A stretch of 64,000 bases of DNA from Stomoxys calcitrans (taxonomy: Eukaryota > Arthropoda > Insecta > Diptera > Muscidae): NCBI RefSeq assembly GCF_963082655.1, contig NC_081552.1, forward strand, positions 95,083,582-95,147,581. The letters run 5' to 3'. The notes beneath the pieces were generated by a model that saw only the letters and a program-made list of their open reading frames with translations, was not told the DNA's origin and did no database searches. Shown piece after piece: positions 10,311-21,007 of the stretch. Every line of letters begins with the position of its first letter. The stretch's first letter is position 1. The position numbers and the translations under genes were made by a program.

Positions 10311-11838
10311 TCAATATAAATAATGGTCGTACATCAAAAGTTCTGAGTACGATTATGCTAGACTGAGTGCCAATGGAAAAGTTGGAAGTTGAACAATTTT
10401 ATTAGTCACTGTACTCAGTTGTGGGCATTAAACGTGCCCTACATATGTGTCTTGTGTTTGACACAAAGTCATTAGCTATTATGTTTTTAGTAATTGTTCG
10501 TGTGTGAGAGCCAAAATATATGCCAAATTATGTGTTCGTGAGTGTTGTGTTGCAAGACAATGGTACACACACCATGGGTACATAGTCATCCTGATAATGT
10601 AATGGCATGCTTGTACTAGAGATTATATGTGTTTTTTGAAGCAAAGGTGTATGTGTGAGTATGTGAGTACTCCTTCTATTTTATTTCATTAAGCCTTGTT
10701 TTTGGATTCGTTGTTTCGTCAGACACAAATGGCCATTTGATAGCGAGTGTGTATGGATATGTATGTAACTAATTACATTCATGTTAAGTTTTCATTTGTT
10801 ATAAAAGAGTGATTAGCTTAGGTTTTTGCTAGCCTCCGCATCCTAGTGATGTCCTCGTTCTAGTCTACGACTACAGAGACTAGGTCCATCCCGCATGCTG
10901 AGGCATAATGAGATGGGATGTATTGTTAGATGCTTTCATTATAATCATTATTTTCTGTGCTGTCTTTGCTGTTCCTCGCTTTCTCACTTTGGTTTTTTAT
11001 ACATATATTTTGGGCCACATCCTATTCTTTTGCCTGCAACGAAAGTATTTGTCATGTGAATTCGTTTCAAAGCTCATTCGTAAATACACATTTTTAGCAA
11101 GAAGGATAATATCCCTACGGTGTATGTGTTTGTGTGTAAGAGCATTCGATGATGGGGATGGAGCCAGTGTATCTTAGCCTTTTATGGTTATAGCATGGGG
11201 CGACATAAAAAAGGTATGTCATCTGTAAAGGGATTTCATATTAACAACACTTTTGTCAGGATAAATGTGTGCAAATGCAAAACCAACATTCCCAACGAAA
11301 GTATGAACGAAACTGCTTGGATAGGATAATTATGAATTTCATTTAAATTCCTGTGGGGCCCGATGAAACTCACATGACTTTATGACTTTGTGTAAATTCC
11401 CCACATCACTTTCATTTATCAGCTTTGGAGAATTTGTCGTTTTTTTTTCTTCCTTGCCAGCATTCCACAGATGTGTATGCGGCTGCTTTTTTTGCTGCAA
11501 GGGACATACTACGTATGTACATAGTAACAATGAAAATGCATGTAATCAGCAAAGCATGCTACAAAAATTATGAACCATAAAATTCAGTCAGTATTTACTA
11601 GGGGCGATGAAGAAGTTGACCTAATTAGGCTATCTGAGTGACTTCGTCAAATACAAGCTTGTTGTTAACGAACTCTGGGAAATGAATGCGAGTAACAAAT
11701 GTTTGTATGTAATTACAGCATAATTGAAAATGTATTTTAAAGCAAGATATGGATTTGAGTTCTTCGGATCTGTACTCAAACTAAAGATGAATTCTTCCTC
11801 AACTTTTGGGAATAATAAAAAAAAAGGAAAGTAATTTT
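10311..11838. other. Apparently low-copy sequence, no gene called
   Basis: This 1.5-kb stretch shares no repeat with the rest of the window and is less AT-skewed, with GTGTGT-type runs. An 89-codon plus frame at 10908-11177 is hydrophobic at its start (DVLLDAFIIIIIFCAVFAV), but it overlaps low-complexity T-rich DNA and shows no family. It could be intron or intergenic DNA of a large gene; this cannot be decided here. Confidence 0.4.
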
Positions 11839-13512
11839 AACAAGTAAAAAGGCGTTAAGTTCGGCCGGGCCGAACTTTGGATACCCACCACCTCTGGTAT
11901 ATATGTAAACCACCTTTCATCAAAATTCGGTGAAAATTTCATACCTTATGTCCCATATCAGTTTCATCAAAATATGTTCCGATTTGGACCAAATACTAAT
12001 AAGTACACTAGCTATATCTAAAAATAAACCGATCGGAACTATATACGACACGGATATCGAAAAGCCTAATATAAGTCACGCTGTCAAATTTCAGGGAAAT
12101 CGGATTATAAATGCGCCTTTTATGGGGCCAAGACTTTAAATCGAGATATCGGTCTACATGGCAGCTTTATCCAAATCTGGACCGATTTGGGCCAAGTTGC
12201 ATAAAGAATGTCGAAGAGCCTAACGCATAGCACTGTCCTAAATATTGGCGAAATCGGACAATAAATGCCTGTTTTATGGGCCCAAAACCTTAAATCGAGA
12301 GATCGGTCTATATGGCAGCTATATTCAAATCTGGACCGATCTGGGCAAAATTGAAGAAGGACGTCGAAGAGCCTAGCCAAACTCACTGTCTCAAATTTCA
12401 GCGACATCGGACAATAAATGCGTCTTTTATAGCCCCAAAACCTAAAGCCTAGATATCGGTCTATATGGCAGCTATATCCAAATCTGGACCGATCTGTGCG
12501 ATATTGCAGAAGTATGTCAAGGATCTTAACTTAACACACTGTCCCAAATTTCGGCGACATCGGATAATAAATGAGAATTTTATGGGCCCAAAACTATAAA
12601 TCGAGAAATCGGTCCATATGGCAGCTATATCCAAATCTGAACCGATATGAACCAAATTGACGAGAGATGGTCGAAGGGCCTAACACAACTCACTGTCCCA
12701 AATTTCAGCAAAATCGGACAATAAATGTGGCTTTTATGGGCCTAACACCATAAATCGGAGGATCGATCTATATGGCAGCTATATCCAAATCTGAACCCAT
12801 CTGAGCCAAATTAACGAAGGATGTCGATGAGCTTACACAATTCACTGTCCCGAATTTCATCAAAATCGGATAATAAATGTGGCTTTTGTGGGCCTAAGAC
12901 CCTAAACCGGAGGATCGGTCTATATGGCAGCTATATCCAAATCTGGACCGATCTGGGCTAATTTAACGAAGGATGTCGAAAGGCCTAACACAACTCACAG
13001 TCCCAAATTTCAGCGAAATCGGATAATAAATGTGGCTTTTATGGGCCTTAGACCCTAAATCGGAGGATCGGTCTATATGGCAGCCATACCCAAATCTGGA
13101 CCGATCTGAGCCAAATTGACGAAGGATATCGAAGGGCCTAACACAACTCACTGTCCCAAATTTCAGCAAAATCGGATAATAAATGTGGCTGTTATGGGCC
13201 CAAGACCCTAAATCGGCGGATCGGTCTATATGTGGGCTATATCAAGATATAGTCCGATATAGCCCATCTTCGAACTTAACCTGCTTAGGGACAAAAAAAG
13301 AATCTGTGCAAAATTTCAGCTCAATATCTCTATTTTTAAAGACTGTAGCGTGATTTCAACAGACAGACGGACGGACATGTCTAGATCGTCTTAGATTTTT
13401 ACGCTGATCAAGAATATATATACTTTATAGGGTCGGAAATGGATATTTCGATGTGTTGCAAACGGAATGACAAAATGAATATACCCCCATCCTTCGGTGG
13501 TGGGTATAAAAA
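11839..13512 (-). mobile_element. Helentron family B, long copy (1,674 bp), reversed
   Basis: Reads AACAAGTAAAAAGGCG, hairpin TTCGGCCGGGCCGAA, then about eight central repeats spaced 152-154 bp (CGGTCTATATGGCAGC at roughly 12305, 12457, 12611, 12765, 12917, 13069). After these come CAGACAGACGGACGGACATG, the (TA)n tract and CCATCCTTCGGTGGTGGG with TATAAAAA. Complete at both ends. It is about 99% identical to the copy at 54288-55961 but has different flanks. Confidence 0.9.
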
Positions 13513-13827
13513 GCATTCTTGGTTATTAAAAGGTCTCAGACAGTACCTAATCCACCACAATGTGGAACATATGTGACATAACGCCTTCTTCTTCTGTTGC
13601 ATAACCTTCAGTACCCAGCAGCCTCAATTTCTTCGAAAAATGGATGCTCTCTAAAGGACATCGGAACAGATCTGTCACTTGAATTGTCATGAGACATAAT
13701 GATAAATTCGTTTTCAATGCAACTTCACACGTCATTCATGATTATCGCGACAACTATATGAAAATGTCATCAACGATTTGTTTGGGCTGTTGGCTATATG
13801 TCTTTAACGAATTAATAATTTTAAAAT
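13513..13827. other. Unclassified spacer
   Basis: No repeat or gene recognised. A minus open frame of 62 codons at 13547-13735 has no known motif. Confidence 0.35.
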
Positions 13828-14126
13828 TTGAAAATGTTCACATTTGCTAAATGAGGCACGTTCTCAAAGAGATGAAAACCTGAAGTGGAGCTCCTTCTAT
13901 ATGCTAGTGCGGATCACACCTACCGCAGATGTTCTATAGTCTCTTTTTCCTCGACTTCTTCCCAGCTTCTGCAAAAGTCATTACTTGCAATCTTTAATCT
14001 GTCAGCATGTTTTTGCTCTGACAGTAATCTCACATGACGGACATAATGACTGAAATGACAGTGAGCTGAACGGCGAACAATTTGGAAATAAGTCCACAAC
14101 CTTGTATTTGTTCATCTGAGCATTAA
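13828..14126 (-). pseudogene. LOA-like LINE C-terminal fragment
   Basis: Nucleotide-level match to 14741-14990 (for example CTATAGTCTCTTTTTCCTCG beside CAGCTTCTGCAAAAGTC), which encodes the cysteine-containing tail of a LOA-like LINE polyprotein. It is more decayed than that copy: no long frame survives. Independent fragment of the same family. Confidence 0.7.
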
Positions 14127-14327
14127 ACAACTAAAATCGTGCTACGTTCGGGCGGGCCGAATCGTATATATCCTAAACCATAAATCGCATTTGTCGAGTT
14201 CTTTGCTCGGTATCTACTATTAGGCAAACAAAAGATAATGGATAAAAATTGCTATGCTATGCTATTAGAGCTATATCAAGTAATGATGAGATTCGGAAAA
14301 TAATTGAATTGCACATTGGAGATCATA

Positions 14328-14559
14328 CAGGGTGGCTGATGAAAGCCGCTACCAAAAAAAAATGTAATAACTTTTTTTCTATTTAATAATAATAATTTAA
14401 TAATTAATTTAATTAATTAATTAATTAATTTAATTAATAATAATTTAATAATTAATTTAATAATTTAATTTAACATGAATAAAAGAAAAATGTATTCCAT
14501 ACACCGAAAAAAAAATGTAGCAATATTCATCATTGTAGCAATATTCATCAGCCACCCTG
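14328..14559. mobile_element. Tc1/mariner-type MITE, TIR CAGGGTGGCTGATGAA
   Basis: Terminal inverted repeats CAGGGTGGCTGATGAA (14328) and its complement ending 14559, each flanked by TA (14326-14327 and 14560-14561), the expected Tc1/mariner target duplication. 232 bp, non-coding, interior filled by an (ATTA)n-rich tract. It sits inside a reversed Helentron A, so it is younger than that element. Confidence 0.85.
14378..14475. repeat. AT simple repeat (TTAA/TAAT-rich)
   Basis: About 100 bases of TTAATTAATAAT-type low-complexity sequence inside the MITE at 14328-14559, largely self-complementary. Confidence 0.9.
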
Positions 14560-14695
14560 TAGTAGAAATTATTGTATCCTGATAAGAATTGTGTCATTTA
14601 GGTTAGGTTAGGTTTAAGTGGCAGTCTGCCATCAGACTCACTTAGACGTTTTCGTCCATTGTGATACCACAGGAACAGAAGAAAGAAGATGCCTT

Positions 14696-15115
14696 CTAGT
14701 TCTTACCGTTGAACCATCCAGATCGCTTTAAAAAGCCACGCAACTTGCGAATGTTCACATCCGCTAAATCAGGCAGGTTCTCAAAGAAATGAAAACCTAA
14801 AGTGGAACTCCTTCTGACTGCTAGTGCGGAACACACACACAGAAGGGGTTCTATAGTCTCTTCTTCCTCGATGTCCCTACAGCTTCTGCAAAAGTCTTTG
14901 CTGGCAACCTTCAGTCTGTCAGCATGTTTTCCGATTAGACAGTGGCCTGTCATGACGGACACAATGACTGAGACGTCTGTTCTAGCTAATGACAGCAAAG
15001 CAGTAGACCTCTTCATGTCTAGATGTCTTTGTTGTTGTTTTAGATTTCCCTGGGATATCTTTGTGGCCTGGATATCTTGTCGCCCAGAACAGATGAATTT
15101 TGAACTGTTCAGCAA
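14696..15115 (-). pseudogene. LINE polyprotein C-terminal domain (cysteine motif)
   Basis: 139-codon open frame. N-terminal half reads SLARTDVSVIVSVMTGHCLI, matching the TGH..I..H..RL segment after RNase H in LOA/R1/I-like LINEs. It is followed by DFCRSCRDIEEEETIEPLLC and CVCSALAVRRSSTLGFHFFE, a C..C.(D/E)EEET..HLLC.C.AL..R pattern conserved at their C-termini, and ends KLRGFLKRSGWF, the usual terminal box. The frame is intact but detached from a working RT; its initiator methionine is internal. The role of this domain in nucleic-acid binding is family knowledge. Confidence 0.85.
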
Positions 15116-15399
15116 TCTTGTTGAGAGATCTGCGATAGTCGAAGGCCCACCTGGTCGTTTAGTTTGGAACCATCCGTATAGAAGTCTATTTATCTTCTGT
15201 TACCGGAGATATCGTAGTTTCAATCGGTTCTTTCAGGAATAGTGGTACAGTCATTTTTATCAACAAGCGGCTCAGGTAGGGTGTAATCCGCAAGAGTGGC
15301 CTTCAATTTCCTGTCCAGCAAAACACCCAGGTATTTTGCGCTTTCTGTAAATGGAACAAATCCTTCATGATTTACGTCGGTTTTACGTTATTGAAAGCC

Positions 15400-16075
15400 C
15401 CTTCAATATAAGAAATGCTACCGTTAACAGCGGGAGAACACTCTATGTAGCCGACTAGGTCGTGAAGGGCTATTTCAGTGGATTTGCCTTTACTATATGC
15501 ATGCTACTGACGCGATAGGCGATGTCCAGGGATTTTTGCCCTAAGATATGTTTCTATCAACCTCTCAAGAGTCTTCAGCATAAACGATGACAGACTAATA
15601 GGACGAAAATCCTTCGCCTTCGTGTGGTAGGGTTTTCCTGCTTTCGGAGTGAAAATGGCCTTCGTGTCCCTCCATCCCACAGGTATAAATGACATTCTGA
15701 AACAAGCAGAGTATATCTCCCTAAGCCGGGGAACCAGTCTATCAGACACAGCTTGTAATTCAACCGGTGATACATCATCAGGGCCTGGCTACTTAAAGGA
15801 GTCGATACTTCTTATCGCCCAAAGGATTTTCGGCTCAGACACAATTTCCTTAATGGCCTCCGACGAATGCATATCAGTGACAACCTTTTCTGGCGCCACG
15901 TGGTCCGTTGGAGAATTTCCCGAAAATGTGCATCAACGAGTAGTTCTAGTGTTTCTTCACTAGACATTGCCCATACATTCTCTGACTTCTGGATATACCC
16001 CACCGTAATAGGTCTCAAAGACAGAATCTTCCTTAGCCGAGAGGCCTCAGATGTATCCTCCACGGAATTGCACAA
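15400..16075 (-). pseudogene. LINE reverse transcriptase, N-terminal blocks
   Basis: Reading minus: CNSVEDTSEASRLRKILSLR (pre-RT linker, to about 16020), ENVWAMSSEETLELLVDAHF (about 15960), SVSDRLVPRLREIYSACFRM near 15710, then FTPKAGKPYHTKAKDFRPIS and LSSFMLKTLERLIETYL (15660-15550), the conserved RT block preceding motif A. Downstream YSKGKSTEIALHDLVGYIE (motif A region) and YIEGAFNNV are visible after a stop. Frameshifts occur at about 15810 and 15510. Catalytic blocks B and C are gone, so this cannot polymerise. Confidence 0.85.
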
Positions 16076-16151
16076 TTTGTTCTACCCAGGATTTGTTCTG
16101 AGCCTTTATAAGCTCGCCCTTATATTTTCTTAGCTCAGCCTTATAGATGCC

Positions 16152-16724
16152 CTAATCGTGTGGTGTTCTTGTGGCTTTTGCACTGTTGAAGAGTTTTCTG
16201 CAGTCCTTCCTTAGACCAACCAGCTCTGGGGTCCACCATGGCGGTCGCTGTTTGCCCCTTGGCTTGGCACTAGGGTATGCTGACACAAGCGAGTCATTCA
16301 GGGCTTTCATGATCCGCTTGACTACTATGTCTATATCCTCCGCAGTTTCCACTTCCTTTTCTAGTCTAGATGGGATAGTGGTGCAGAATTGTGCCGAAAT
16401 TTATCCCAATCCGCCCTTCTTCTGCTTAGCCGAGGGACCATTACTTCAGTATTTTATCCAAGGCTTAATCTAATATAACGATGATCAGAGAAGCTGTGGT
16501 CGTTCAACACTTCCCAGTCGCATATTCTTCCACTTATATCTTCCGCCACAAAAGTAATATCTAGTACCTCCTGCCTGTTCCTGGTAATAAAGGTCGGTTT
16601 ATCCCCTTTTTTACAAATCGCCAGAATGCAAATTATAATATATTCAATAAGCAGCTCATCCCTTTCGTTGACATCCGAACTTCCCCATATCTGGTGATGT
16701 GCATTAGCATCACTTCCTAGCCCT
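16152..16724 (-). pseudogene. LINE endonuclease C-terminal half and linker
   Basis: Minus frame near 16720-16640 reads GSDANAHHQIWGSSDVNERD, the GD-N-AHH-WGS signature of APE-type LINE endonucleases, followed by CKKGDKPTFITRNRQEVLD and FSDHRYIRLSLG (SDH catalytic box near 16490). 16152-16352 encodes the linker with RPPWWTPELVGLRKDCRKLF. The N-terminal third of the endonuclease, including the catalytic glutamate, is absent because of 5' truncation. Confidence 0.85.
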
Positions 16725-17292
16725 TTACGGGCTCAAGAAGTAAAATCGGGAGTTTGGTTTATATGGGAGCTCTATCAGGCTATAGACCGATTCCGACAAT
16801 ATTTGACATGTATTTGAAAAGTCATGGGAGAAGCATTTGAAAAAATTTCAGGCAAATCGAATACCATGAATATCTTGAAGCTTAAGAAGGAATATCGGGT
16901 TTATATGGCAGCTATATCAGGTTATGAACTTCTTCGGATGTTGTTGCGAGACAAACCAAAACACTTTACGCTAAATTTCGGCCAAATCGAATAAGAATTG
17001 CGCCCTCTAGAGGCCCAATAAGTCAATATAGCTTTATAAGGCAGCTATATCAGGTTATGGACCGATATTGCCCATTTACAATCCAAATTGACCTACACTA
17101 ACAATAAATATTTGTGGAAGCTTTCAAGCGCCTACGGACAGACGGACGAACTGACATGGCTAGATCGACTTAAAATATCACGACGACCAAGAATATATGT
17201 ACTTTGTGGGGTCTTAGATGACCATTTCGAAGTGTTACAAACGGAATGAAGAAACTAGTATACCCCCAACCTATGGTGTAGGGTACAAAAAT
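16725..17292 (-). mobile_element. Helentron family A, reversed, 5' portion
   Basis: Continuation of the element begun at 14127: CCCTTTACGGGCTCAAGAAG at its start is the same central repeat interrupted at 14600. It runs through ~150-bp units, CAGACGGACGAACTGACATGG (degenerate GTCY site near 17138) and ends at ACCCCCAACCTATGG with TACAAAAA. Confidence 0.8.
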
Positions 17293-17316
17293 GTTTGTCA
17301 TCATAGGCAGAAACTA

Positions 17317-17553
17317 TTGGGTTGCCCAAAAAGTAATTTCGGATTTTTTAAAAGAAAGTAAATGCATTTTTAATAAAACTTAGAATGAACTTTAATCAAA
17401 TATAATTTTTTTACCCTTTTTTTCTAAAGCAAGCTAAAAGTAACAGCTGATAACTGACAGAAGAAAGAATGCAATCACAGAGTCACAAGCTGTGAAAAAA
17501 TTTGTCAACGCAGACTATATGAAAAATCCGCAATTACTTTTTGGGCAACCCAA
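17317..17553. mobile_element. mariner MITE, TIR TTGGGTTGCCCAAAAAGTAA
   Basis: Perfect inverted ends TTGGGTTGCCCAAAAAGTAA (17317) and complement ending at 17553, with TA at 17315-17316 on the left. 237 bp, no ORF. The interior keeps a mariner 5' UTR-like AATGCATTTTTAATAAAAC and AAGCTGTGAAAAAATTTGTC. Looks recently active in type because the ends are almost undamaged. Confidence 0.85.
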
Positions 17554-17577
17554 AAAAAGGATAATGGGAGGTCATAA

Positions 17578-17676
17578 CAAGAAATCCCCATACGGACATG
17601 GCTAGTTCGACTTAAGATGTCATGAATATTTTAAGGTGCCCTTCAGCATTCTATGGTGACGGGCATAAGAAAATAT
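17578..17676 (-). mobile_element. Helentron 5'-end scrap, reversed
   Basis: CATACGGACATGGCTAGTTC followed by GACTTAAGATGTCATG and a decayed CATTCTATGGTGACGGGC ATAA end. About 100 bases only. Confidence 0.55.
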
Positions 17677-17959
17677 GAATAATGCACTATGCCATCGTAT
17701 ACCATTAGGGAGCTATGCATAGAATAATTTAAAATATCAAAATTATGCCTTGTCTTTTATCAAAGTTTTCTTTATAATACCGTAAATTTTTAAGGAAATT
17801 GTTCCTTTTCCATTCACGTTTTCGTAATCTTTCGCCATCAAAACATAACTATTTCCTTCCATTTTCATAAAGCGGAGGCATCAGAAATAGCTTTAAAAGT
17901 CTATTTGACTCATTTCGGTATCAAAAAACCTCGTTATCTCGAGACCAATATAACCAATG
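17677..17959. other. Unclassified AT-rich spacer
   Basis: Nothing recognised. Confidence 0.4.
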
Positions 17960-18796
17960 TTTATACCCTCCACTATAGGATGGGGGTATACTTATTTCGT
18001 CATTCTGTTTGTAACACCTCGAAATATGCGTCTTGATCGTCATGTCATTTATTTATGTCATAAGTCGATCTAGCCATGTCCGTCCGTCCGTCTGTCTGTC
18101 GAAAGCACGCTAACTTTCGAAGGAGTAAAGCTAGCCGCTTGAAATTTTGCACGAATCCTTTTTATTAGTGTAGGTCGGTTGGGATTGTAAATGGGCCAAA
18201 TCAGTTCATGTTTGGACATAGCTGCTATATAAACCGATCTGGGATATTGACTTCTTGAGCCAAAAGAGCGCCCAATTCTCATCCGATTTGGCTGAAATTT
18301 TGAATGAGGTGTTTTGTTATGTCTTCCAATAACCGTGCTAAGTATGTCGCTAATCGGAACATAACCTGTTATAACTGCCATATAAACCGATCTGGGTTTT
18401 TGACCCAATACTTCTTGAGCCTCTCATTCGATTTGGCAGAAATTTTGTACAACGGCTTCTCTCATGACTTTCAACATACGTGTGTAATATGGTCTGAATC
18501 GATCAATATATATAGCTTGATACATCTCCCATATAAACCTCTCTCCCAATTTGGCTTCTTGAGCCCCTATAAGATGCAATTCTTATCCGAATGAACTGAA
18601 ATATTACAAAATGACTTCTACAATGTTCAGCATTCATTTACCGTCCGAATCGGACTATAACTTGACATAGCTCCAATAGCATAACAGTTCTTATTCAACA
18701 TTATTTGTTTGCCTATAAAGAGATATCGCGCATAGAACTCGACAAATGTGATTCATGGTGGAGGGCCCGGCCAAACTTAGCACAGTCTTACTTATT
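17960..18796 (+). mobile_element. Helentron family A, moderately decayed copy
   Basis: TTATACCCTCCACTATAGG at the start, (GTCY)n at about 18079-18098, four central units, and a damaged 3' end (GGAGGGCCCGGCCAAACTTA then CTTACTTATT) that has lost the left arm of the hairpin. Functional 3' signal probably dead. Confidence 0.8.
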
Positions 18797-19861
18797 TTAC
18801 TTAATTTCAAAAGCTTTACACTAGCAAATAAGTTCTACGGTGATTTTTTTACTCTTTTATTTCAGTTAAAACTCGAAATGCTCCCAACAATTTAAGGCAC
18901 ATCGATCCATATTTTAGAGATAAATATGGTACTGGCAGCCAAAATACTGAAAAAGGTCAGTGTTCAAGTAGTGATTTTTTCACTGTTAAATATTTTGTTT
19001 TTTATGACTTCTAACGTTTTATTTTATATCACTTCTTCTATAAAACGCAGAATGAATAGTGAAATTTATTCTACTCTATCCGATTTTATATAACCGCCAA
19101 CATAAAAGTCTATTTTGAAAAAAATGTGTAAAATATTTCTCAGCCTCTAAATGCCAACTAGACTTTACTAAACTCGGCTTAAAAATTTTTTTGAAATAAA
19201 ATTGATCGATTTGTCCATGGGCTGGGATGTATTTTTATCATGCTTAGAAGATGTCGCTTGCAAAATTTCAGAAAAAATTTTATAAAAATGGCGAAGCATT
19301 TTTTCTTTAGATCTTGTCAAGCTCTTTCCCCAGAGCCCTAAATCATGAAAATCAGTTCAGTAGATCAGATGTTTAGTCCCGTGAAGGTTGGAGAAGTGAA
19401 AACTGGTCAATTTTGACAACCTGTATCTCACCCTGTATTTAAGAAAAAATGCAACAATGCCGTTTTCCTGAAAACATATGTCCCCGTTCAGAGAACCAGC
19501 TTTAAAGTTGTGGACTAATTTCCAATTTTTTCGCCTTTGGCCCACTGTGCCTCTGTCTTCGCCAGCCACCTATTGGTAGTTACAGTAAAAAGTCATTACT
19601 AGAGCAAGTAGTTATTTCTTAGCCACTTTAAACTAAGGAAAAATTGTTTGATAACTTGCATCTTTGGGCATATGTACTTAGTTTTAAACTATTGGTATGC
19701 TTGTGAGGAATAACGTTTACCCTAGGATATCGAAATGTAAAAGTAATTAAGAGCGAAACCTGAAGAAAAGCAGTTATTAGATTTTGAATAATCTTTCCTA
19801 CTAGGTTATTAAGTAATTACAGTTTTTGGGGTTCCATGAACATTTTGTAATTAAAATTTTT
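18797..19861. other. Unclassified sequence, no gene called
   Basis: AT-rich. A 70-codon minus frame at 19357-19569 (GTVGQRRKNWKLVHNFKAGS) has no recognised domain; its flanks include CACAGTGGGCCAAAGGCG near 19548, which could be a DNA-transposon end, but no matching inverted partner was found. Confidence 0.35.
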
Positions 19862-20200
19862 ACTAGGTTAGATTAGGTTCAAAGAAGGGTATGGAAATTA
19901 ATCCACTCCATGCCACTATCGACATAAACTTAAGCCAGTAATCGGCTTGTTGTGCGCTCTAATTATTCCGTGCAACTTACAAAATCCTTAATTGTTTTCC
20001 ATACCACGCACGTAAGTAGGTTCTGGTATTGTGTCCCCACCTAAGCGCCAGTGTCTGTTTACGCGAAAGCCGGGCATGTCATACACATGCTATTACTTGC
20101 CTCATCGATTTGGCATAAGCGAGCTGGTAGGAATAGCCTCGTCTTTTCACGATCCGGATTTCCCCATAGGTTTTTCGTCGTCCTACGAAAGTGTTTCCTT

Positions 20201-20599
20201 TTACCACGGGCTTCCTTTACCACGTTTAGCCGCTCTGATAATCTTATTGTATTCCTTGCGCCGTGTGCAATACATACACTCTGTTGTAAAGTCTGCGAAC
20301 CTGTTTCCCAATGGTGCGAATCTCCCCAATCCTCCAGGGTTTTTTGTTGGTTGATTTCCCATCTTATAGAAGGCAACTATCTTCGAAAGACCCAACTGTA
20401 GCATTCGTAATCCTCTTGACATGTCAGCAATGTGTTCTATGCTTGGACAATCTAAATTATCTTGCCCAAGTCTAAATCTGATAAGTTTTCCTAATTTTGT
20501 CCAAATGATTTTCAACTTATTACTGAAGCTTATCGGATTCGGCGCTGGCCTTGCTATTCTAAACCAATAGTAGCCATGGTCAGAGAAGGAGTGATCCAT
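20201..20599 (-). pseudogene. LINE endonuclease C-terminus plus linker
   Basis: 132-codon open frame beginning MDHSFSDHGYYWFRIARPAP, i.e. the SDH box and terminal strand of an APE-type endonuclease, followed by LGKLIRFRLGQDNLDCPSIE and RRKEYNKIIRAAKRGKGSPW, the basic linker before RT. No RT follows. Same family as the plus-strand fragment at 1840-2340. Confidence 0.8.
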
Positions 20600-20639
20600 G
20601 GAGACCCTCCAATACTTAACCTCATCGATCAGATTTACT

Positions 20640-20860
20640 TAACCTCATCGATCAGAAAATATATAATTTAAATTTGTTTGAGAAATAACGCAGGTCCTCG
20701 GCCGAGTACCAGTGTAAGCATAGAATAATTGGTAGTTTATATGGCTTAGTCCAGAAACTTTGTTCCGTCCATGACTCCTGATTGAAGGCAATATGAATCT
20801 TGCCCTTGCTGAATTCCTTACACCACTCGGATACCATCTACCAATCTTCTCAAAAATGCG
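20640..20860 (-). pseudogene. LINE endonuclease N-terminus
   Basis: Two frames carry IHIAFNQESWTEQ (equivalent to the IALVQEPW catalytic-glutamate block) and INYQLFYAYTGTRPRTCVIS. A frameshift near 20755 separates them. The glutamate of the QE pair is retained, but the protein is not continuous. Confidence 0.75.
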
Positions 20861-21007
20861 TTGAACTACAATTCCAGAAGTAGAGATCTCACGCATAATT
20901 AATTTAGAGACGTTATCAATTAATAGCATTTGTCCATGGGCCAAGTTCAAACCACTGCAACTCACTTTTTTCCAAATGGAAGATTGCAATTGTTCTGTTG
21001 CTTTCTA

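Larger units (their letters stand above)
14127..14600 (-). mobile_element. Helentron family A, reversed, 3' portion (split by a MITE and a LINE)
   Basis: CTAAAATCGTGCTACG, hairpin GTTCGGGCGGGCCGAATC, then TTTGTCGAGTTCTTTGCTCG as in other family A 3' ends. It is interrupted at 14328-14559 by a Tc1/mariner MITE, resumes to about 14600 (GATAAGAATTGTG), is interrupted again by a LINE at 14602-16724, and continues at 16725-17292. Confidence 0.75.
14602..16724 (-). mobile_element. LOA-like LINE, 5'-truncated and internally deleted
   Basis: On the minus strand the order is endonuclease (16724-16480), linker (about 16350-15860), reverse transcriptase N-terminal blocks (15860-15400), a YLGV.LD block (about 15335) and a C-terminal domain (15115-14696). 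The 3' tail reads as TTAGGTTAGGTTAGG on plus (14602). The body starts mid-endonuclease, typical of 5' truncation in target-primed reverse transcription. RT motifs B and C (the YADD box) and most of the RNase H region are missing. It lies inside a reversed Helentron A, which resumes at 16725. Confidence 0.85.
19862..20999 (-). mobile_element. LOA-like LINE fragment with internal deletion
   Basis: The plus-strand start AGGTTAGATTAGGTTC is the decayed 3' tail, like that at 14602. Minus frames give endonuclease N-terminus (20860-20640: QESWTEQSFWTKPYKLPIIL, overlapping in another frame SHINYQLFYAYTGTRPRTCV), then endonuclease C-terminus and linker at 20599-20201. The middle of the endonuclease and everything after the linker are deleted. 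The TGTRPR block is characteristic of this LINE group. Confidence 0.75.

Noticed and set aside
10908..11177. 89-codon plus ORF with a hydrophobic N-terminus
   Set aside because: Hydrophobicity comes from T-rich DNA (repeated ATT and TTT codons); no conserved pattern or exon structure is visible.
15649..15963. 104-codon plus ORF and the overlapping 15867-16133 ORF
   Set aside because: Antisense of the LOA-like RT N-terminal region, where the minus strand carries real RT motifs.
20031..20401. Two overlapping plus ORFs of 107 and 116 codons
   Set aside because: Antisense to the LINE linker on minus, which has recognisable motifs (EYNKIIRAAKR).
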